From Gallionella sp. (GTDB taxonomy: Bacteria; Pseudomonadota; Gammaproteobacteria; Burkholderiales; Gallionellaceae), in NCBI GenBank assembly GCA_024641025.1, contig JAHEDW010000006.1, positions 1 to 51,262 of the forward strand: DNA of 51,262 nt, given 5' to 3'. Each line of letters begins with the position of its first letter. The stretch's first letter is position 1. The notes under the pieces were generated by a model. The model was given only the letters and a program-made list of their open reading frames with translations. It was not told where the DNA came from and made no database searches. The position numbers were made by a program, and so were the translations under genes. Of the stretch, positions 27,844-37,386 are shown one piece after another.

Positions 27844-30594
27844 ATGATTTCTGAAAAAACATTGCTGTTGGTTGACGGCTCGTCGTTTCTGTATCGCGCT
27901 TTTCATGCCATGCCTGATCTACGAAACCGGCACGGTGAGCCTACGGGTGCTATCTACGGTGTGCTAAACATGCTGCGCAAGCTGCGCCATGACTACCCGG
28001 CTGATTATAGCCTGTGCGTATTCGACGCAAAAGGTAAAACATTTCGAGAAGACATATATCCGGAATACAAGGCCCATCGACCTGCGATGCCGACCGAACT
28101 CGTGCAGCAGATCGAACCGCTGCATCAGGCCATTGCCGCCACAGGCTGGAACATCATCGCGCTGGAAGGCGTGGAAGCAGACGACGTTATCGGCACTTTG
28201 GTGCAGCAAGCAGCAAAGGATCGAGCAAACAGCATCGTCGCAACCGGCGACAAAGACTTGGCACAATTGGTTAATGCACATGTCACGCTAGTCAACACCA
28301 TGAGCAACGAGACGCTGGATGTGCCAGGGGTCAACACAAAATTTGGCGTGCCGCCTGAGCTCATCGTGGATTATCTTACGCTGACCGGTGATGCGGTCGA
28401 TAATGTGCCCGGGGTTGATAAGGTCGGGCCAAAGACAGCTGCAAAGTGGCTAGCAAAATATGGATCGCTGGACAACTTGTTGCGGCATGTCGATGAGATA
28501 GGCGGAGTTGTGGGCGATAATCTGCGCAAGGCGGTAGATTGGCTCCCGCAAGCACGTCGTTTGCTCACGGTGAAATGCGATGTTCAACTGCCATTTGATT
28601 ACAACGAGTTGATTGCTCCATCACCTGATAAGGAAAAGTTGCGCAACTTGTTTGAACGTTTTGAATTCAAGAGTTGGCTGCGCGAAATCAATGGTGAAAG
28701 CATTGCTAAGGATGCCAAAACTGCCGGCGGCGTGGATCGCCAAGCAAACCAGCCTGAAGATTCCGCTATCGAGCCAAGTCGTACCGACAATTCTTTCTAT
28801 GAAACGATTTTGACCGAGTCGCAACTTGATAATTGGTTGAAACAAATTCTTGCGGCGAAACTAGTGTGTATTGATACCGAGACCACTGGTTTGGACATGA
28901 TGAACGCGCAATTGGTTGGCATATCGCTTGCCATCACACCGGATAAGGCTGCCTACTTGCCGCTAGCGCATGTATATCCGGGCGCACCCGATCAACTTGA
29001 CCGTGCGCATGCATTAGAGAAGCTCAGGTATTGGCTGGAGAGCGATCAGCACCACAAGCTTGGGCAGAACCTCAAATACGACATGCACATCTTTGCAAAC
29101 CACGGGATCGCTCTTAATGGTGTAACCGAGGACACTCTACTGGAATCCTATGTTCTGGAGAGTCATAAGCCTCACGACATGGATAATCTCGCACTGCGAC
29201 ATCTCAATGTGAAAACCATCAGTTTTGCCGACGTAGCCGGCAAGGGCGTAAAGCAAATCTGCTTCGATCAGGTGGATATAGCCATCGCCACGCATTATGC
29301 TGCTGAAGACGCTGACATCACACTGCGGCTTCATCAAGATCTGTTTCCGCAACTAGCGGCTCAAAGCGGATTGCTTCATGTATATCGCGACATTGAAATG
29401 CCCAGTATGCATGTGATCTACACAATGGAGCGCAACGGTGTTTTACTCGACAGTGCGCTGCTAAAGATCCAGAGCAGTGAGTTGGGCGAAAAGCTGATCG
29501 ATCTGGAAACCAGAGCGCATGAGGCTGCCGGGCAACCGTTCAACCTGAACTCACCAAAGCAGATACAAGAGATCCTGTTCGATAAGTTGGGTTTGCCGGT
29601 AGTGAAAAAAACACCGAGCGGAATGCCTTCGACCGACGAAGAAGTACTGCAGGAGTTAGCTCTCGATTATCCCTTGCCGAAAATCCTGCTTGATTACAGG
29701 GGTATGGCGAAACTCAAATCCACTTACACTGACAAATTGCCGCAGATGGTAGATAACAAGACCGGACGCGTGCACACTAGCTATTCGCAAGCGGTTGCTG
29801 TGACTGGTCGGCTGGCTTCCAGTGACCCTAACCTGCAGAACATCCCGATACGCAGCGCGGAGGGCCGGCGTATTCGCGAAGCATTTATCGCGCCTAGTGG
29901 CAGCCGCATTGTTTCTGCAGACTACTCCCAGATCGAGCTGCGAATCATGGCACATCTGTCTGGTGATTCGGGCCTGCTTAAGGCGTTTGCCAATAACGAG
30001 GACATCCACCGACATACCGCAGCGGAGATCTTTATGGTCGAACCCGCCGGGGTCAGCAGTGAACAGCGACGATATGCCAAGGTCATCAATTTCGGACTGA
30101 TTTATGGTATGTCAGCATTTGGACTGGCCAAACAACTGGGGATTGAGCGTAGCGCGGCGATTGCCTACATCGACCGCTACTTTGAGCGCTATCCGGGAGT
30201 GAAAAACTACATGGACAGTACACGCGAGCAGGCTAAACAGCAGGGTTATGTTGAGACTGTATTCGGGCGTCGCCTTTGGTTGCCAGAGATCAACAGCAGT
30301 AATGGCATGCGCCGTCAGGGCGCAGAACGTGCCGCAATCAATGCGCCTATGCAGGGTACTGCAGCGGACCTGATCAAGCTGGCGATGATCGCAGTGCAGC
30401 ATTGGCTGGAAACCGAAATGCTGCAAAGCCGATTGATCATGCAAGTGCATGACGAACTAGTACTAGAAGTATCTGAGGCCGAGTTGAAACTGGTCAAGGC
30501 GAGGTTGCCTGAATTAATGTGCGGGGTAGCAGAACTGAAAGTTCCACTATTGGTGGAATTGGGAGAAGGTATGAATTGGGATCAGGCACATTAA
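27844..30594 (+). CDS. polA: DNA polymerase I
   Basis: A 916-residue repair and Okazaki-fragment polymerase. The N-terminal 5' nuclease domain starts MISEKTLLLVDGSSFLYRAFHAMP. The middle 3'-5' exonuclease domain keeps the DxE acidic pair in CIDTETTGLD (around residue 343), so proofreading should be active. The polymerase domain has SADYSQIELRIMAHLS (around residue 692) and the VHDELVLEV palm motif. ATG 27844 gives the family N-terminus; an upstream frame extends into the divergent LOG gene and is rejected. Confidence 0.97.
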   Translation: MISEKTLLLVDGSSFLYRAFHAMPDLRNRHGEPTGAIYGVLNMLRKLRHDYPADYSLCVFDAKGKTFREDIYPEYKAHRPAMPTELVQQIEPLHQAIAATGWNIIALEGVEADDVIGTLVQQAAKDRANSIVATGDKDLAQLVNAHVTLVNTMSNETLDVPGVNTKFGVPPELIVDYLTLTGDAVDNVPGVDKVGPKTAAKWLAKYGSLDNLLRHVDEIGGVVGDNLRKAVDWLPQARRLLTVKCDVQLPFDYNELIAPSPDKEKLRNLFERFEFKSWLREINGESIAKDAKTAGGVDRQANQPEDSAIEPSRTDNSFYETILTESQLDNWLKQILAAKLVCIDTETTGLDMMNAQLVGISLAITPDKAAYLPLAHVYPGAPDQLDRAHALEKLRYWLESDQHHKLGQNLKYDMHIFANHGIALNGVTEDTLLESYVLESHKPHDMDNLALRHLNVKTISFADVAGKGVKQICFDQVDIAIATHYAAEDADITLRLHQDLFPQLAAQSGLLHVYRDIEMPSMHVIYTMERNGVLLDSALLKIQSSELGEKLIDLETRAHEAAGQPFNLNSPKQIQEILFDKLGLPVVKKTPSGMPSTDEEVLQELALDYPLPKILLDYRGMAKLKSTYTDKLPQMVDNKTGRVHTSYSQAVAVTGRLASSDPNLQNIPIRSAEGRRIREAFIAPSGSRIVSADYSQIELRIMAHLSGDSGLLKAFANNEDIHRHTAAEIFMVEPAGVSSEQRRYAKVINFGLIYGMSAFGLAKQLGIERSAAIAYIDRYFERYPGVKNYMDSTREQAKQQGYVETVFGRRLWLPEINSSNGMRRQGAERAAINAPMQGTAADLIKLAMIAVQHWLETEMLQSRLIMQVHDELVLEVSEAELKLVKARLPELMCGVAELKVPLLVELGEGMNWDQAH

Positions 30595-30618
30595 CGAGTT
30601 TTGCTCAAAGAAGGGCAA

Positions 30619-30634
30619 TGTGACCTACATCACA
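30619..30634 (+). promoter_or_regulatory. CRP-type operator (TGTGA-N6-TCACA)
   Basis: TGTGACCTACATCACA is a perfect two-fold site for a CRP/FNR-superfamily regulator. Its centre is 30626.5. If the TATATT at 30656-30661 is the -10 box, the start of transcription is near 30668 and the site is centred at about -41.5, the class II activator position. Confidence 0.55.
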
Positions 30635-30655
30635 GACATCAGCACTGAATATGGC

Positions 30656-30661
30656 TATATT
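30656..30661 (+). promoter_or_regulatory. candidate -10 element of the cytochrome gene
   Basis: TATATT, 34 bp before the ATG at 30695. No good -35 is visible, as expected for a class II activator-dependent promoter. Confidence 0.4.
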
Positions 30662-30694
30662 GCTGCTCTTGGTAACTAATAGCAAAGGACTATA

Positions 30695-31162
30695 ATGAGT
30701 TCGAACAAGCTAGCGCAAATTGCTTTGCTGCTCTGGGTGATAACAATTGGCGTTTTTGCCTGGTTTTTCGTGCGTGGTAATACGACTGCGGGAAATGATG
30801 GCAGAACCGCTATCGTCTTGCAGCCGGGAGAGCGTGATCTGGTGCTCAAAGAAATGCGTGGACTGCTGGCAGCGACGCAGCAGATACTGGAAGGAGTCAA
30901 CCAGGGAGATATGCAACGCATCAGCAAGGCTGCGCGTGCGGCAGGTATGGCTGGCGCAGCAGACGTAAATCCGGTACTGATGGCTAAGCTGCCGATCGAG
31001 TTCAAGCAACTTGGCATGAGCGTGCATCAGGAAATGGATGATATCGCCAATGCAGCAGAGACCGGGAAATCCTCATCGGATATTCTACAGATGGCCTCGA
31101 ACAGCTTGAACAAATGTGTTGCTTGCCATTCGTCATGGCAGATCAACGCTACGGGCCAGTAG
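30695..31162 (+). CDS. membrane-anchored cytochrome c'-like protein
   Basis: A 155-residue protein with an N-terminal membrane helix (residues about 7-26), a helical body with many alanines and methionines, and one heme c motif CVACH (Cys141, Cys144, His145) 10 residues from the C-terminus. A heme motif close to the C-terminus after a bundle of helices is the layout of cytochrome c' (or c-556) proteins, which often bind NO or act in electron transfer. The anchor faces the periplasm. The exact role is not visible. It stands alone between polA and the convergent topA, with its own predicted CRP-dependent promoter. Confidence 0.75.
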   Translation: MSSNKLAQIALLLWVITIGVFAWFFVRGNTTAGNDGRTAIVLQPGERDLVLKEMRGLLAATQQILEGVNQGDMQRISKAARAAGMAGAADVNPVLMAKLPIEFKQLGMSVHQEMDDIANAAETGKSSSDILQMASNSLNKCVACHSSWQINATGQ

Positions 31163-31211
31163 GCAACCTGACTTGAGTACTGCGGTACACGATAAGCTAA
31201 TAGCGTCAGGA

Positions 31212-33839
31212 TTAAATCTTGGCAGCCTTCTTTGTAGAAGGCTTTTTAGCCGCTGACTTTTTCTCCACAGGCTTGGCCGTCTTGGAAGGGGACTTCGCAT
31301 TTCCAGATGTAGTTTTTTGCTTGGCTTTGGACTTTGCTGCTGGTTTGGCTTTGGATTTTGCAGCAGATTTTTTACTGCCTGATTTCTTGCTGACAGGGCC
31401 CTTGGCCACTTTGGCGGCAATCAGCTCCACAGCTTCCTCAAGGGTTATCTCCTCAGGCGTGACATCCTTGGGCAGTGTGGCGTTGATCTTTCCATGGCGG
31501 ACATAAGGGCCGTAACGACCACTGCATATCTCTATGCTGGTCTTGTCGACCGGGTGATCGCCCAATACACGCAATACAGTCGTTCCTTCACGCGATTGCG
31601 CGAGCAATTCAACCGCCCGATCAATATCAATGTCGAAAATACTGTCGCTACGCGGAATGGATTTGAACTTGCCGTCATGTCCGATATAGGGACCGAATCG
31701 ACCGATGTTGACAATGACTTTCTTGCCGGAAACCGGGTGTGTGCCGATCTCTTTCGGCAACGAAAGCAGTTTTAATGCAGTTCCCAATTCGGCATTTTCC
31801 AAAGGTAGTTCCTTTGGCCATGAAACACGCTTTGGCTTGGTCTTCTCTCCTTCAACAACTTCACCGAGTTGCACGTAGTAGCCATATGGACCGCGCAACA
31901 AAAGCACGCTTTTCCCGGTTTCTGGATGCACACCCAGTTCGCGGCGCGCAGTTCCATCGTCTTCTGCCTCACCGCCAAGACTACGGGTGTAGTCGCATTC
32001 AGGGAATCCGGTGCACCCGATGAAACTGCCGCGCTTCCCCAGTCGCTTGGAAAGCGGCTTGCCGCATTTCGGGCAGGCCTCATCGATCAGCTCCTGGGTG
32101 ACATCCTTGCGCTCTATACTTTGCTTTTCGGAAATCAGCTTGTTGAAGCCCTTCCAGAATTCATCAAGCACTGGTATCCAGTCACGCTTACCCTCGGACA
32201 CTTCATCAAGTTCGTCTTCAAGATGGGCGGTGAACCCATAGTCGACATAACGGGTGAAGTGCTCGGTGAGAAACTTGTTGACTACGCGGCCGACATCGGT
32301 GGGAACAAAGCGTTTCTTTTCGAGGGCGGCGTATTCACGCGCCTGGAGCGTAGAGATGATGGTTGCGTAGGTAGACGGTCTGCCGATACCGTGCTCCTCC
32401 AGTGACTTGACCAGGCTGGCTTCCGAATATCGCGGAGGAGGCTGTGTAAAGTGCTGCTCGCCATAGAGTTTATCAATTGACAGCACATCACCCTCCGCCA
32501 GCGGCGGCAGTTTGCCGCCCTCTTCCTCGGTGGCATCATCCACGTCCTCCATGTACACGCTGATGAAGCCGGGAAATACGAGTACCTGACCGCTGGCACG
32601 GAACAGAGTGGTATCACCTCCCAGGCGAATATCGACGCTGACGGTATCGAATCGCGCAGGTGACATCTGGCAAGCCAGCGTACGCTTCCAGATCATTTCG
32701 TACAACCGCGCTTGATCCGCGCTCAAATGGTTGCGAATACTGTCAGGAGTACGTGCTATGGAGGTCGGGCGTATTGCTTCGTGGGACTCCTGGGCGTTCT
32801 TGGTCTTGCTCTTGAAGGTCGGCTGGGTTGATGGAAGATATTCAGATGAGAAATTGTCTTTGATGTAATTCCGGATTTCCTGCACCGCTTCCTTCGCAAG
32901 TGAGACAGAATCCGTGCGCATATAAGAGATCAGGCCGACGGTCTGGCCGCCGATATCCACGCCTTCATACAGCGACTGTGCGGTGCGCATCGTGCGGTCG
33001 GCGGTCATGCCGAGTTTTCGTACGGCTTCCTGCTGCAGCGTGGAGGTAGTAAAAGGTGCAGCGGCATAACGCTGCTTGGCTTTCTTATCGACGCGAACCA
33101 CCTTGGGAGGCAGTTTGGCATCACTGAGCTTGGTGTAGATCGATTCGTACTCAGTCTGACTGCCGATGCTGAGTTGCTCCAGTTTTGTACCTTGGTACTG
33201 AAAAAGCTTGGCGGTGAACGGCTGATGGTCCTTGTGACTGTCCAGATGAACAGTCCAGTATTCCTGGCTTTTGAATGCCTCAATCTCAAGTTCGCGCTCG
33301 ACGATCATGCGCAGCGCTGGACTCTGCACACGACCGGCAGATAATCCGGGCCGTATCTTGCGCCACAGCAACGGAGAAAGATTGAACCCGACAAGATAAT
33401 CGAGTGCGCGACGAGCCTGCTGGGCGTTAACAAGTGGCTGTGAGATCTCGCGGGGATTTGCCACGGCTTCACGCACTGCCGTCTGGGTGATCTCATAGAA
33501 AACCACGCGTTGCATGTTCTTGCCTTTCATGCCGCGTTTTGATTTTAGCAATTCTGCAATATGCCAGGCGATTGCTTCGCCTTCGCGATCTGGGTCGGGT
33601 GCGAGATAAATGTTTTTCGCTGCAGCAGCGGCCTTGGCGATCGCGTCCATATGCTTGCTGTTACGCGAGATCGCCTCATACTTCATCGCGAAACCATTAT
33701 CGGGATCGACAGCGCCGGTCTTGGGAATCAGGTCGCGGACATGTCCGTAAGAAGCGAGTATCTCGAAATCCTTGCCCAGGTATTTCTGTAGTGTCTTGGC
33801 CTTAGCCGGAGACTCGACGATTAGGAGATTGTTTGCCAT
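31212..33839 (-). CDS. topA: DNA topoisomerase I
   Basis: An 875-residue type IA topoisomerase that relaxes negative supercoils. The Toprim domain begins NNLLIVESPAKAKTLQKYLG and contains APDPDREGEAIAWH. The catalytic tyrosine is Tyr306 in ISYMRTDSVSL. One four-cysteine zinc finger, CPKCGKPL...FIGCTGFPECDY, is followed by further topoisomerase C-terminal repeats (GPYGYYVQLG, GRFGPYIGHDGKF, GRYGPYVRHGK). The last 60 residues are a Lys/Ala/Ser-rich tail. It is the last gene of LysM-dprA-smg-topA. Confidence 0.97.
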   Translation of the reverse strand: MANNLLIVESPAKAKTLQKYLGKDFEILASYGHVRDLIPKTGAVDPDNGFAMKYEAISRNSKHMDAIAKAAAAAKNIYLAPDPDREGEAIAWHIAELLKSKRGMKGKNMQRVVFYEITQTAVREAVANPREISQPLVNAQQARRALDYLVGFNLSPLLWRKIRPGLSAGRVQSPALRMIVERELEIEAFKSQEYWTVHLDSHKDHQPFTAKLFQYQGTKLEQLSIGSQTEYESIYTKLSDAKLPPKVVRVDKKAKQRYAAAPFTTSTLQQEAVRKLGMTADRTMRTAQSLYEGVDIGGQTVGLISYMRTDSVSLAKEAVQEIRNYIKDNFSSEYLPSTQPTFKSKTKNAQESHEAIRPTSIARTPDSIRNHLSADQARLYEMIWKRTLACQMSPARFDTVSVDIRLGGDTTLFRASGQVLVFPGFISVYMEDVDDATEEEGGKLPPLAEGDVLSIDKLYGEQHFTQPPPRYSEASLVKSLEEHGIGRPSTYATIISTLQAREYAALEKKRFVPTDVGRVVNKFLTEHFTRYVDYGFTAHLEDELDEVSEGKRDWIPVLDEFWKGFNKLISEKQSIERKDVTQELIDEACPKCGKPLSKRLGKRGSFIGCTGFPECDYTRSLGGEAEDDGTARRELGVHPETGKSVLLLRGPYGYYVQLGEVVEGEKTKPKRVSWPKELPLENAELGTALKLLSLPKEIGTHPVSGKKVIVNIGRFGPYIGHDGKFKSIPRSDSIFDIDIDRAVELLAQSREGTTVLRVLGDHPVDKTSIEICSGRYGPYVRHGKINATLPKDVTPEEITLEEAVELIAAKVAKGPVSKKSGSKKSAAKSKAKPAAKSKAKQKTTSGNAKSPSKTAKPVEKKSAAKKPSTKKAAKI

Positions 33840-33855
33840 TCGCGCGTAATAAGTT

Positions 33856-34311
33856 TCAATGTAGTTGCGTGGAATGAAATGGGGAAAGCAGTTCCTCGAT
33901 CAGTAGATGATCGATATCCTGATGACGATTCCACAATATCATCAGCATGATCAATTTGAGTTTGTCTACCGAAAGGTTTTCATGTTGTAGGGCGACAGCA
34001 CGGTCAATGATCATTTCACGCTCGATAGCAGAGATCAGATGCTGCTGTTCAGCAAATAACAGGAATTGCCGTGCTTCAAAGCTGATGCGCTGCCGCTCCA
34101 GTTCGGCAAAATGCCGCTGCCCGGCATGCTCGAGTTTTGAAGGGTAGTTATCCTGATTATGCTGCTTCAGTGCAGACAACCAGGTCAATGCCTCGTTTAT
34201 GTCGTTGTCCTCGAACCCGGCAGCTGAAAGCTTTCGTTCCAGCTTATCCTGTTCCGGATAACCGCCTGACTCAAAGTAACTTTCAAAAAGGTACATTAAT
34301 ATTTCGAACAT
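33856..34311 (-). CDS. smg: Smg family protein (DUF494)
   Basis: A 151-residue protein starting MFEILMYLFESYFESGGYPEQDKLERKLSAAGFE, the diagnostic N-terminus of the Smg/DUF494 family, whose role is not settled. ATG 34311 is chosen because it matches the family start; a TTG-initiated longer frame covers only the dprA-smg gap. It lies between dprA and topA, the usual order. Confidence 0.9.
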   Translation of the reverse strand: MFEILMYLFESYFESGGYPEQDKLERKLSAAGFEDNDINEALTWLSALKQHNQDNYPSKLEHAGQRHFAELERQRISFEARQFLLFAEQQHLISAIEREMIIDRAVALQHENLSVDKLKLIMLMILWNRHQDIDHLLIEELLSPFHSTQLH

Positions 34312-34468
34312 GTTCTGCGTGGTTTTATTGAATATATTGATAAAGTCCGCCGGGCAAAATGCTGATGAGTCCCTTCCAGCTGGAGTGATAACAGCATGGC
34401 GGATAGCTAGGCTACCGTCAAGCTGCAAAGTAATTTGAACATCTCAACAACCTTTGAGGCCATTAAGA

Positions 34469-35413
34469 TCAGGCAGGATAGAATCCTTCTCCTGTATGCA
34501 GGTTCCGCTTTTTTTCCCGGTTCAGCAAAGGATTGGCGAGTTCATTGCCCAACTCTTCAAGAATATCCTTCGCAGTCTCGACAAGTTTCGCACCTTGTTT
34601 GATCAGCGCATGGGATCCTTTGCTTTGTGGAGAATGTATTGAGCCGGGGATTGCGAAAACGTCCCTGCCCTGCTCCAGAGCAAGCCGGGCAGTGATGAGC
34701 GAGCCGCTCTGGAGGCTGGCTTCCACCACAAGGCAGCCAGAGCTAATACCACTGATGAGGCGATTGCGCCGCGGGAAATTTGCAGCCAGTGGTGGTGTAC
34801 CTAGTGGAAATTCTGAGACCAACGCACCGCTCTGAGCAAGCATATGAGCGAGATCATGATTCTCTGAAGGATAGACCTTGTCCAATCCTGTTCCGACGAT
34901 CGCAATACTGCTTCCCTGCCCACGCAAAGCGCCTCGATGCGCTGCTGCATCGATGCCATGCGCCATGCCGCTAATGATGCACAGACCCGCGTCGCTTAGT
35001 GCCTTTGCGAAAGCCTCGGCGTTATCTATTCCCATCGTGGTGGGATTGCGGCTGCCAACTACTGCCAGGGAAGCATGATTGAGCAGACCGGGTTGGCCCT
35101 TAACATAAAGCAACAGCGGTGGGTCTGGGATATTAAGCAACAACCGCGGGTATTCCTCGTCAGCGAGAGTGAAGATGTGATTGTTGTCTTCTTCTAGCCA
35201 GGCAAGGGTTGAAGCGATCGAGTCTTCGGCGATGCCTGCACCGATTTCGGCAGCGACGTCGGATTTGACGAAATTATTGAGTGAACTGATGGATGCGGAG
35301 ATAACAGCGTCGGGAGATCCGAATTCCCTGAGCAGGAGGCGCGCACTTTCACCGTCCAGGCTCCGAACCTGGCTGAGAGTCAGCCAGGCTTTGAGCGAAG
35401 CATCGAAAGACAT
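34469..35413 (-). CDS. dprA: DNA-processing protein DprA, lacking the C-terminal winged helix
   Basis: DprA binds incoming single-stranded DNA in transformation and loads RecA. The Rossmann core is intact: VVGSRNPTTMGIDNAEAF, GMAHGIDAAAHRGAL, FPRRNRLISGISSGCLVVEA and IPGSIHSPQSKGSHALIKQGAKLV. Length is 314 residues, while many DprA proteins have 360-390. The protein stops at about residue 314 after EELGNELANPLLNREKKRNL and lacks the C-terminal DML1-like winged helix. The 157-bp gap to smg contains, in another frame, the fragment ITLQLDGSLAIRHAVITPAGRD, which resembles the end of that domain. Confidence 0.9.
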   Translation of the reverse strand: MSFDASLKAWLTLSQVRSLDGESARLLLREFGSPDAVISASISSLNNFVKSDVAAEIGAGIAEDSIASTLAWLEEDNNHIFTLADEEYPRLLLNIPDPPLLLYVKGQPGLLNHASLAVVGSRNPTTMGIDNAEAFAKALSDAGLCIISGMAHGIDAAAHRGALRGQGSSIAIVGTGLDKVYPSENHDLAHMLAQSGALVSEFPLGTPPLAANFPRRNRLISGISSGCLVVEASLQSGSLITARLALEQGRDVFAIPGSIHSPQSKGSHALIKQGAKLVETAKDILEELGNELANPLLNREKKRNLHTGEGFYPA

Positions 35414-35467
35414 GTATATGCGTGGCAGCGAATGACGTTTGAGTTAATAAACCGTGAGGACTCGTTA

Positions 35468-36508
35468 CTATGGATTTTGAGCGCGGTCCAGCAACTGTAC
35501 GGGTAATTTGGTTTGCATCACCAATGCATACGATACTTTGTCGAAGACACGGAACACAAACGCCAAGCCATAGCGCTCATCAGGCAAGGTGTAACTTTTA
35601 CCTTCGCTTTTCACTACTTCACCTTTGTGATAAAGCGCCAGCACATGGCCGATTTCCAGACCATCACGTGCACCCTTGCTTAAGGTGATGGCGGTGTTCT
35701 GACCTGCCTGGGATACACCGCCATATACAGAAATCACTCGAGCAGAAATGCTGCTTGCTGGTGCACGTGGCAAGTAGTTGGTGGAAGTGTCTATAGAAGG
35801 CACTACCAGTCGATCTCCCTGGTGTGCTTCTTGTACCGAATGTGTGATCGATACGGTGCTGACGTCCGCAAAATGCGTGACTTCGGCATCCCCCAGATAT
35901 ATCGCCTCGATACCCAGAAGTTCTCCGCTGTCCGGATCGATGAATTTCTTACCAGGCCGGTAGATTTGCCACTTGTCACCCATATCGGAGGACAGACCCG
36001 TGGCAAAGCAGATATCTCCGGCACCCAGGACAACACGCCCTTCGCGGGCACCTATCAACGAAGGTGCTTTCTTGAGTGCGTCCTTGTCGACGACCAAAGG
36101 ACGGCTCAGGAAAGGTGCGATGTCGGCAACTGGAATACTCGGGATGGCATCATGAGAACTAATGTCTTCGCGTACCCTTGGAGAGAGCCTGATGACCCCA
36201 CTTTCATCGCGCATACCCTGAGTCACGTTTGACGTTTCCATTTCATTGATACGCAATGTACCGCTGCTTCGGTCGAGAAAGACAACATCTCCTGGGTAGA
36301 TCCAGTGAGGATCTTTGATGGTTTCCTTGTTCAGACCCCAGATAAATGGCCACTTCCAAGGGTCCTCGTAAAATTTTTCGGAAATGTCCCACAACGTGTC
36401 ACCTTTGACGACAACGTAACGGTTTGGGGCATCAGGCCGGATTTGAAACTGATCGGCACTAGCCAGAACAGGCAACAAAAAGCAAATCAGCGATATAATC
36501 TTTATCAT
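35468..36508 (-). CDS. LysM peptidoglycan-binding protein
   Basis: A 346-residue secreted protein with a signal peptide (MIKIISLICFLLPVLASADQ) and a LysM domain from about residue 30, with VVVKGDTLWDISEKFYEDPWKWP and IYPGDVVFLD. The C-terminal part is the unnamed region common in betaproteobacterial homologues encoded beside dprA. ATG 36508 is preferred, as it begins the signal peptide; the longer frame runs into the divergent def gene. It is the first gene of LysM-dprA-smg-topA. Confidence 0.88.
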   Translation of the reverse strand: MIKIISLICFLLPVLASADQFQIRPDAPNRYVVVKGDTLWDISEKFYEDPWKWPFIWGLNKETIKDPHWIYPGDVVFLDRSSGTLRINEMETSNVTQGMRDESGVIRLSPRVREDISSHDAIPSIPVADIAPFLSRPLVVDKDALKKAPSLIGAREGRVVLGAGDICFATGLSSDMGDKWQIYRPGKKFIDPDSGELLGIEAIYLGDAEVTHFADVSTVSITHSVQEAHQGDRLVVPSIDTSTNYLPRAPASSISARVISVYGGVSQAGQNTAITLSKGARDGLEIGHVLALYHKGEVVKSEGKSYTLPDERYGLAFVFRVFDKVSYALVMQTKLPVQLLDRAQNP

Positions 36509-36630
36509 TGGAAACTCCGGCACAGCCAATATTATATTAAGGGCACGCACATTTCGGCATTGCCGCCAAATTCTGCATCTTGTCCTATAAATTAGCAAGC
36601 ATAAATCCATTTCCTTCTGAAGAGTTCTGA

Positions 36631-37134
36631 ATGGCAATCCTGAAAATTTTGCAATATCCCGACGAGCGATTGCACAAAGTCGCAAGATCAGTCGAGAATG
36701 TAGATGAATCAATACGTAGCCTGGTACGCGATATGGCTGAAACCATGTATGCTGCTCAAGGAGTTGGGTTGGCGGCCACTCAAGTTGATGTTCACAAGCG
36801 GGTCATCGTAATGGATGTTTCCGAGTCACACGATCAATTGCGTGTTTTCATCAATCCCGAAATCATTTCTAAAATCGGCGAGGAGGAATGCGAGGAAGGC
36901 TGTTTGTCGGTACCGGGGATTTATGAAACTGTCCGTCGTGCTGCAAATGTCACTGTACGTGCACTGAACGAAAACGGTGAGACAATCACTCTTGAAGCAG
37001 ATGGCTTGCTGGCGGTATGTATCCAACATGAGATGGATCATCTGCTTGGCAAAGTTTTTGTCGAATATCTGTCACAGCTCAAACAAACTCGTATTCGCTC
37101 GAAGTTGAAGAAGCGCTTGCGCGAAACCATGTAA
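36631..37134 (+). CDS. def: peptide deformylase
   Basis: Def removes the formyl group from nascent proteins. The three family motifs are GVGLAATQ (residues 44-51), EEGCLSVP with metal ligand Cys91, and HEMDH with His133, Glu134 and His137. Length 167. It is followed after 252 bp by fmt, the opposite step of the same process. Confidence 0.97.
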   Translation: MAILKILQYPDERLHKVARSVENVDESIRSLVRDMAETMYAAQGVGLAATQVDVHKRVIVMDVSESHDQLRVFINPEIISKIGEEECEEGCLSVPGIYETVRRAANVTVRALNENGETITLEADGLLAVCIQHEMDHLLGKVFVEYLSQLKQTRIRSKLKKRLRETM

Positions 37135-37338
37135 CATCCTCAGTACAAGTACTCCACATGTTGACGCTTCATTAAAATTGGATCTAAAACTACATGTACA
37201 AATTGTAGATATTCGCAATATCGGCACATTATCTTTTCGTATGACTATGTTAAGTTAGCATTAAGACAAGGCTCCAGAAGTTGGTTTGAATGGTCTCTCT
37301 CACCCCAGAAGCTTCACAAAGACTTGTTTTGCCCGTTG

Positions 37339-37361
37339 CTTCATCTGCCAAGCAGATGAAG
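37339..37361 (+). repeat. 9-bp inverted repeat in the def-fmt gap
   Basis: CTTCATCTG and CAGATGAAG are separated by five bases, 25 bp before the fmt ATG. No T-tract follows, so it is not a normal terminator. The rest of the 252-bp gap has nothing I recognise. Confidence 0.4.
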
Positions 37362-37386
37362 AAGATTTCTCAGCGACAAATATATT

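Noticed and set aside
37339-37361. Terminator of def
   Set aside because: The stem is only 9 bp, no T-tract follows, and it lies next to the fmt start rather than the def stop.
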